NCBI GenBank assembly: GCA_902729315.2
Contig: LR746267.1
Span: 7,814,424-7,878,423, forward strand
Direction: 5' to 3'
From: Spirodela intermedia
Taxonomy: Eukaryota > Streptophyta > Magnoliopsida > Alismatales > Araceae
DNA length: 64,000 bases
Every line of letters begins with the position of its first letter. The first letter of the stretch is position 1. The notes below the pieces were generated by a model that saw only the letters and a list, made by a program, of their open reading frames with translations, was not told the DNA's origin and searched no databases. The position numbers were made by a program, and so were the translations under genes. Positions 58,084 through 64,000 of this stretch are shown in pieces.

Positions 58084-58462
58084 GAGAAGGAGAGGGAGAG
58101 GGAGAGCGAGAAGGGGGGGGGAGGGGAGAGAGAGAGAGAGAGAGCAAGAGAGAGAAAGAGAGAAGCCTTTCGAAGAAATAAACTCGCACAGTCTAGGTTG
58201 CTCAAGAGAGGGAAGAAGGCCCCATCTCCTTCTGTCATTTAACAGGATACGCATTTCTTCACTGAACGGGCTATGAGCTCAGACGTGTGCGAGAAAAGGT
58301 TATCCTTCTCCCTCATTGGATCTTGGATGGTGAATCCTTGCACGCTAGCGTTCGATCGATTTATCCTTCTGCCCGCGCGTGTCGTCTTGTTTCAAGGCAA
58401 AAGCTCTGTTCTTCGTTGTTCTATAAGCTTTTCCTCGCCACGGGGTTTGAAGAAGAACATTC

Positions 58463-58497
<35 letters not shown>

Positions 58498-58718
58498 ATA
58501 TGTATATACCCTCATTTGAAGGGTTGTCTATGGAGTCACGCCTTGCATGAGTAGAATAGTAAACCTGAGGACGGTTTCTTAATTTAAGTATTCTCCTATC
58601 TTATGCATGACACCTTCGCCTAGCACAAGCATGGTGATATCGTATTCTGCTTCGAATGCGGAAGCGGTAGTAGCTGGGAGAGAGAGAGAAGAGTTCACCG
58701 ATGTACGTCGTGCGTGCA

Positions 58719-59095
58719 TGGTGAGATATCTGAGTAGGAGATCGCCGGGAAGGGGATAGCCGACGGCGGCTTCATGACGGCACACCGCCAGGAGATGAGT
58801 GCCAGGTGGCCGAAGAAGGTCGAGCGCGCCGAGAGCCGCCCCCCAGCGATTTTAACGACACAGGAAGGAGATGAGTTAGATGCTGCAGCGGAGCTCAGAG
58901 GCAAAGCTCCTTGTCCTCGGGCACAGGCTGGGCGTTGCGCTGGCGGTGCTCTTCCCTCCAGGTACAATTGATTCGGCTGCTCGGAAGGTGTTATGCCCAG
59001 GCCGGCCGCCAACGCCCCTCACCTTCAAGCACCTCGGCACATGCCTCCACTGCGACCCTATCTCTCCTCCTTACCTCTTCCAATCTTCTCTCTAG
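58719..59095 (+). pseudogene. Inverted lipase fragment (period 2)
   Basis: Copy of the relic at 53632-54008, 5,087 bases on, with the same stop codons and the same GHRLGV change. It was duplicated as a pseudogene together with the spacer. Confidence 0.82.
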
Positions 59096-59821
59096 CCTTC
59101 TTCCTCCCTCCCTCTCTCTCTCACTCCTTCCAGAAAACGGACGAGGATCTTATTGAATCTAAGATTGGCTGATGAAACTAGATTGATTCGAGCCCAGCCG
59201 ACCCAGACTCAGTTTGGGTTTAGCAGTTCAGTGAATTACGAACTAATAGATATTGTTCATTTGGATAAAATGGGTGAATGGGTAGAACGAATGATTAGTG
59301 GCGTAGATAGAGGGTAGAATTGAGAAGTCGAGAAACACATGGAGAGGTAGGATGGTGGAGTGAAAAGAGCAGACAGTCATAAAGTAATGGGGCAATAGAA
59401 TTGTAAGCGGCGGTACGATTGAATAGACTGAGGGATAGGAATAATCCATGGCATATAGTGGCTGAAGGATGGAGGACGATGCCGATGGACGGTTTAGAAC
59501 GTCTGGTGGCGGTGGATAATGGTGGTAGAACACGAATGATGAGAATGGTGGATGGTAGTGGTAGATGTAAATAGGTAGTAGCCCTCACGACCTCTCCCTC
59601 ATATAATGATGATAAATGATCATCGTGACATCAACCTCACAAAGCTGATAAACTTCCAAAATGATTTTCGTCTTCCCTACTTCTAGGATTACGAAAGTTA
59701 TTTATAAACTCCCCTAATATATAACAAGAAGACATAAATATTTGAGAATAAATAAATCGTTGTTTAATGGAGTTAGGATGATGAGCTAACGATATAGATG
59801 GTGGCATGTTTCTTCTATCCC

Positions 59822-60857
59822 TGTCACCTTGAAGGATGTGTCCATTGGGTTTTGTCTGGTGATTCAAGTGAGCTTAGAACAGGATCAGATGATGATTGGT
59901 GATCCGTCTTCCACGAGACTCTCCGACAGAACCTATGGTGCACTACTCCCATCTCCAATCATCCTCAGCAAGAATGGCTTTCAGCATAGATATTAGTCAA
60001 TAGATTCGTGATAACTATAGAACAAAGGGATGGAGTTTAACCTTATCAAACTAGTTCTCTATTAAAGGATACTTTATATGGTGCTCTTATGCTGATGTTG
60101 ATTACTCGAATCTTACTTATCCCAAGTTAGATGACTACCATTACTAGTGTGCATGCGTGCGCATGCGTGCACGGGCGTGCATGTGCACTCGCAAGACATA
60201 TTTTCAGTTCGATACTTACCTGATACTTTCCTTCCTCTCACTTCAGACTATTGAGGCACCTGCTAAGCTCCCTACACCATGATATATGTCTCTTTGGGAA
60301 GGTCTTGCTTCATTGTTTACCAAACTTCCTCATGACACATAATATCATTCTCAGACGTCCTATCTTCCACAACATTTTGATGGTCAATGGAGAAAGGATA
60401 AGTCTGAAAGAAAGGTCCAGATTATAGCTACAAGAATCTGCCGATATGAATATGAATCGAGATGAACACCACCAGATCCAATCTAGAGAGTAGACTTGCA
60501 TTCCTATGATCCCATCTTCAGCCTTATTTCCTCAATCACCACCAGCATCTATGCTATTCGGCTGTTGGGACCGCCTCTTCACAACGACAAGAAGAATATG
60601 GAGCTGCTGATGTCTCTTACAACCATTAGCTGCAATATGGAGTCTCAACCAACATCATATTCATGATTGGTCTAGTTTTAATGAATCGACAATAAAGTTA
60701 TATCGATTTCACCTAAAATACTAAAAATATGATACATTAATAATTGATACTTTTTATTTATGTACGTCATATTTTTATAACTTTGAAATGGGGCAGGTAT
60801 GTCCGACCTACCCTCCATATCCAGTATTGAATGCCTCGTTTATGTATGCATTTCTAC
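59822..60857 (-). pseudogene. Decayed copy of the monooxygenase locus (period 2)
   Basis: Second copy of the relic at 54735-55770 with the same lesions, including loss of exon 1 and the TG/CG tract (60146-60189). It shows that decay preceded the array duplication. Confidence 0.8.
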
Positions 60858-61160
60858 TCCATTATATATCCTATCAAAATCATATTATATACCCTTATCA
60901 CCCATCATTCAAATATCAACATAAACTATGTCGGTCGTCTAAATATCTACGTTTCTAATTCATTATATATCCTCAGAAAATAATACTTTATGCTCATGTC
61001 ACGCATTATTCAAATATCAACATAAAATACATCCATTGTCTGAATATCTACATGTTTTTTGCGCTTTATGTAGATACTCATATTTATAATTCAACCGGGA
61101 TCGTTGACCACCCATCGTTGAGGTTTTCATAAGCAGTTTCTCCAAGGAACAGACTCCGAC

Positions 61161-63191
61161 CTACCGGGGAGAAACGAATGGCGGAGCTCGCTCCTGAAGC
61201 AGGGACGTCTTCGTCAACCTCATGGAGTTGACGTAGTCGTGAGGAAGGTGAGGGGGGAGACCTGGTATGGCCAGCCCGAGGAACCGGAGGGTGGTCATAG
61301 CCCAGGGCTCTCTGTAAGCCACCCCCTTGATCCGGCCGATGAGCAGTCCGCGGAGGAGTTCCCAAGCAGCGTTCGCGTACTTGGGGATCACATACAGCGG
61401 CGAGAAGTAGTTCTTGTTGGGTTCCTCCTCCAATATCTGAGAGAGAGGGAGAGAGAGAGGTGAGGTGAGGGAGAAGAGAGGAGGATAGATGCGTGGTAAG
61501 GAGAGGTGGCAGATGTTCACCGTTCCCCTGTACCAGGCGTCGTAGTAGAGGCAGGCTCCGAAGTGCTTGAACAGGAGGGTAGAGTCGTCGTAGGGCAGGC
61601 GAGGCACCATGTCATTGCAGTAGACGAACCGTTGGTACCTTGGTGGAGAGCCGTCCAGGTGCTTGCTGAGGAATGCCGCCAAGTTCTCGTCCCCTACCCT
61701 GGGTTGTCCGAAGGTGTACACACCCTCCAACCTCTGCAGCATCTCCTCCTCCTCGTGCAGCGACAGCACCGCCGGGAAGAGCACTGCCAGCGCGCCGCCA
61801 AGGCTGTGCCCGGTGACCAAGAACTTGGCCTCCGGGTTCTGTCGTAGCCCCGCCTTCAACTCCTCCCTTATCGCGTAGTACGCGAATGGCGGGTGGCCCT
61901 CCGCTTGATTGACCTCCTTCGGCCAACCGCCGGCTTTCTGCAGGCCGAGCGCCTTCATGAAGCCGCCGTGGACCTTCCCAACCCCGGGGATGTCGTACCA
62001 CGAGATGTCCATGTCAACGCTCCACTGGGCCGTGTTGAAGACCTCCGTTCCCCGGAACGCCACCACCACGAGCTCCGGCCGCCGCCTCTTGTCGCAGAAC
62101 ATGAACGCCCGCGTCGTCAACTGGTTCTCGTAGTCTGTAGAATGTCGAAAGCTTCAGATTTACTTCAAAATAACGGCGCATTGAACCACCGAATCCCTCA
62201 CGATCTCACCGTTCCAGCAGTCAAAGAAGCCCAGGAACTCCATCTGCAAGAACATTTTACACAATGAAGGTCAGCTGCATGAGGGGAACTCCAAGGGAGA
62301 CGACAACGGGAATGGCTGACTCACTCTCCAGAGGTCGATGACGGTGCGGCGGATGTGAGCCTCGTTCTCGTAGGCGAGCTTGGCGGCCATGATGGAGAGA
62401 TTTGCGAGGTATCTGCCGTCTTCGGGGGAGATATCCGGGTCGAGCTCCACTCTGTCGTCGAAGAAGTCGACCGCCGATCGAAAGGAAGATGAATTCCTCC
62501 TTGGGATCACAACTTGACCTTTGTACAAAAAAAGGCGAGAAACATAGTACTTTGCACGTGTATCATCTAGTTAAATATATTATGTAGAAAGATTAAACAT
62601 TTAATTGAAATATATTTAATTAAATGTTTAATCTTAGTCTGCCAAATTAAAGTCATTTTGATCATTTGAAAACAAAAAATTATTCATAAGAAAATTCATA
62701 CGTACATGGATATTTATGGGTTGTTGACATATTAAGAGGGACCTATGAAGGAGAAGCGCCTAAATTGGGAAAGATTAGTGGGATTTTGCTGTGGACCTGC
62801 CGTCGGAAAACTTGTGGAAACAGTAAATTTATTTTCGTCGTTTTATGCCTGAAATTTCTTTCGTTGATGAACGGGAATCACCTCGCAGAGAGTTCCAGAT
62901 GAACGTTCTGAAACCGTGGTTCAATGAGAGCAGGTTCGCCAGGAACTCAACCTTCGACCCGAGCCAGGCCACGGGCTCCTTCAGTAGCAGCAGCGTCTTC
63001 TGGCCGGCGAGGGAGACGAAGATGAGCCATCGGCGGCTTATCTCCGCGATGCCTGTCCCCTCGGGGCAATCGACGGAGCTGTTTCGGTAGAGATCCCCAT
63101 CGTACAGGAGGTAGAAGAGATCCCGCATCCCCGCTTTGTCTGGCCTTGGGACCACGTAGTCGCTGAAGTATCCTTCGCGCCCTGTCGCCAT
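61161..63191 (-). CDS. OBL1: Class 3 lipase, OBL1 type, copy 3 with diverged exon 1
   Basis: Exons (minus): 63191-62882, 62518-62325, 62243-62210, 62134-61521, 61436-61161; 475 aa. Exons 2-5 match copy 2 almost base for base; the one coding difference I noticed is Val for Ala near the start of exon 2 (62512). Exon 1 is clearly diverged, with about 16 changes in 103 residues (for example VVPRPDKAG for [20 protein letters not shown] for [11 protein letters not shown]), and intron 1 and the 5' flank are unrelated or strongly diverged after about 62530. All motifs are intact. The different upstream region implies that its expression may differ from copies 1 and 2. Confidence 0.92.
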
Positions 63192-64000
63192 GAGAGGGAG
63201 ATGGAGAGAGATGCAAGGAGGGAGAGAGAGAAAGGGAGAAACAGAGAGAGGAATGGCGCAAAAGGCTTTTAAAGCAACAAAACGCACAGAGTTTCAGTTG
63301 ACCGGAATTGTAAAGAAAGAGGAGATAGGGAGAAGAGAGAAGAGAGGAAAAAGGTTAGGTAAGGAGTCAGGAAAAGGAGGAAGAAAACTCGATATTCATG
63401 GTTTACAAAGGTGCAAGGTCCACAAGGATGAATTGGGAGTCCCTAAATAGGCAGTCAGTTTCCTTAAGAAACAGTCCAAATGACCCATTTGAAATGAACT
63501 TACTTACATGGTTTGTCTATTTCAGCGAGATGAGAGAAGAGAGGAAAAGGACTAGGGAAGGAGTCAGGATTCAGAAAAAAAGAGGAAGAAAAATCCTTGA
63601 TAGTAGTGGTATACAGAGGTGCTGGGCCGCCAAGGATGAACAGGAATCCCTGAATAGGTTGTCGTTGTTAGTTTTCTTGAGAAAAGTCCAAATGAACTCA
63701 TTTGAAATGGACATTTCAATGGGTTGTCCACCCACTCGAGAACTGGTCAACAAAGGGATTATTTTTGACGGAGTCATAGCACCGTGAGACCATTTCTACG
63801 TAGTGTCAGCTCTTCACGGATGTCCAGTCCTTCCGCGAGAATCGGTCGGGGCATTTTCTCACAGAGGACGTAAGGTCTCTGTTATCTCTCACCTCAAGTT
63901 AAAATGATTTAAGGCGTGTTAAAGGACTCTTTCAAAAACATTTTCTGATTGATCTGTTGTGGAAACAAAGGATACCAAGAACTGATTTGATGTCACGTGC
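63192..64000. other. 5' flank of lipase copy 3
   Basis: A GA-rich leader (63192-63260) is followed by a diverged tandem repeat and then ordinary sequence to the window end. Open frames here (63398-63787 plus) run through the repeat and resemble no protein. No further gene is seen. Confidence 0.5.
63318..63730 (+). repeat. Two diverged tandem units of about 205 bp
   Basis: Units near 63318-63525 and 63528-63730 share an ordered series: GAGAAGAGAGGAAAA, AAGGAGTCAGGA, GAGGAAGAAAA, CAAGGATGAA, GTCCCTAAATAGG versus ATCCCTGAATAGG, AGTCCAAATGA, and CATTTGAAATG. They lie upstream of lipase copy 3 only. Confidence 0.75.

Larger units (their letters stand above)
50831..62530. repeat. Tandem lipase array, period 5,087 bp
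   Basis: Sequence from about 50831 repeats nearly unchanged 5,087 bases on. From the 3' flank of copy 2 onward the match with the next period continues until about 62530, inside intron 1 of copy 3. Beyond that the sequence is only related. Each full period contains one lipase gene (minus), an inverted lipase pseudogene (plus) and a decayed monooxygenase segment. The spacers of periods 1 and 2 look identical wherever I compared them. Confidence 0.93.

Overview
The window is nuclear DNA of a flowering plant. Its genes are split by many introns with plant-type splice sites, the intergenic DNA is A/T-rich, CT/GA tracts sit just upstream of start codons, and every recognisable protein has its closest remembered relatives in angiosperms. 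GC-rich first exons would suit a monocot, but the species cannot be named. No prokaryotic, organellar or viral genes were seen. All gene models were built by eye from splice sites, reading phase and remembered family sequences; no database search was run.

Layout. (1) 0.35-6.7 kb, minus: a protein phosphatase 2C with a Cys-rich tail. (2) 8.7-18.1 kb, plus: organellar methionine aminopeptidase (MAP1D type), sharing a 2-kb divergent promoter region with the phosphatase. (3) 19.3-23.2 kb, plus: a single-pass membrane protein with a Cys-rich PAN/Apple-like domain. (4) 23.9-34.7 kb, minus: trimethylguanosine synthase (TGS1) with a WW domain, tail to tail with gene 3. (5) 35.1-36.2 kb, minus: a plant protein of unknown function. 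(6) 37.4-46.1 kb: a block bounded by two direct repeats of about 330-350 bp. It holds a five-copy minisatellite, an FAD monooxygenase gene (minus) and a frameshifted nepenthesin-like aspartic protease (plus). (7) 46.3-50.4 kb, minus: a two-domain DJ-1/PfpI protein. (8) 50.8-63.2 kb: three tandem minus-strand class 3 lipases of oil-body lipase (OBL1) type, repeating every 5,087 bp. The spacers carry an inverted lipase pseudogene and a decayed copy of the monooxygenase locus. (9) 63.2-64 kb: a diverged tandem repeat and no gene.

Functionally this is a mix of housekeeping genes (N-terminal Met removal, snRNA cap hypermethylation, carbonyl/redox protection, signalling phosphatase) and an evolving accessory segment from 37 to 64 kb. 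The lipase array is the most informative part. Diagnostic bases show that the middle gene is a hybrid: its 3' part matches copy 3 and its 5' part matches copy 1. The switch falls between 57,170 and 57,425, as unequal crossing-over between two older paralogues would leave. Other points of interest are two GC-AG introns, a copied exon fragment inside an intron, and an unresolved stop codon in TGS1.
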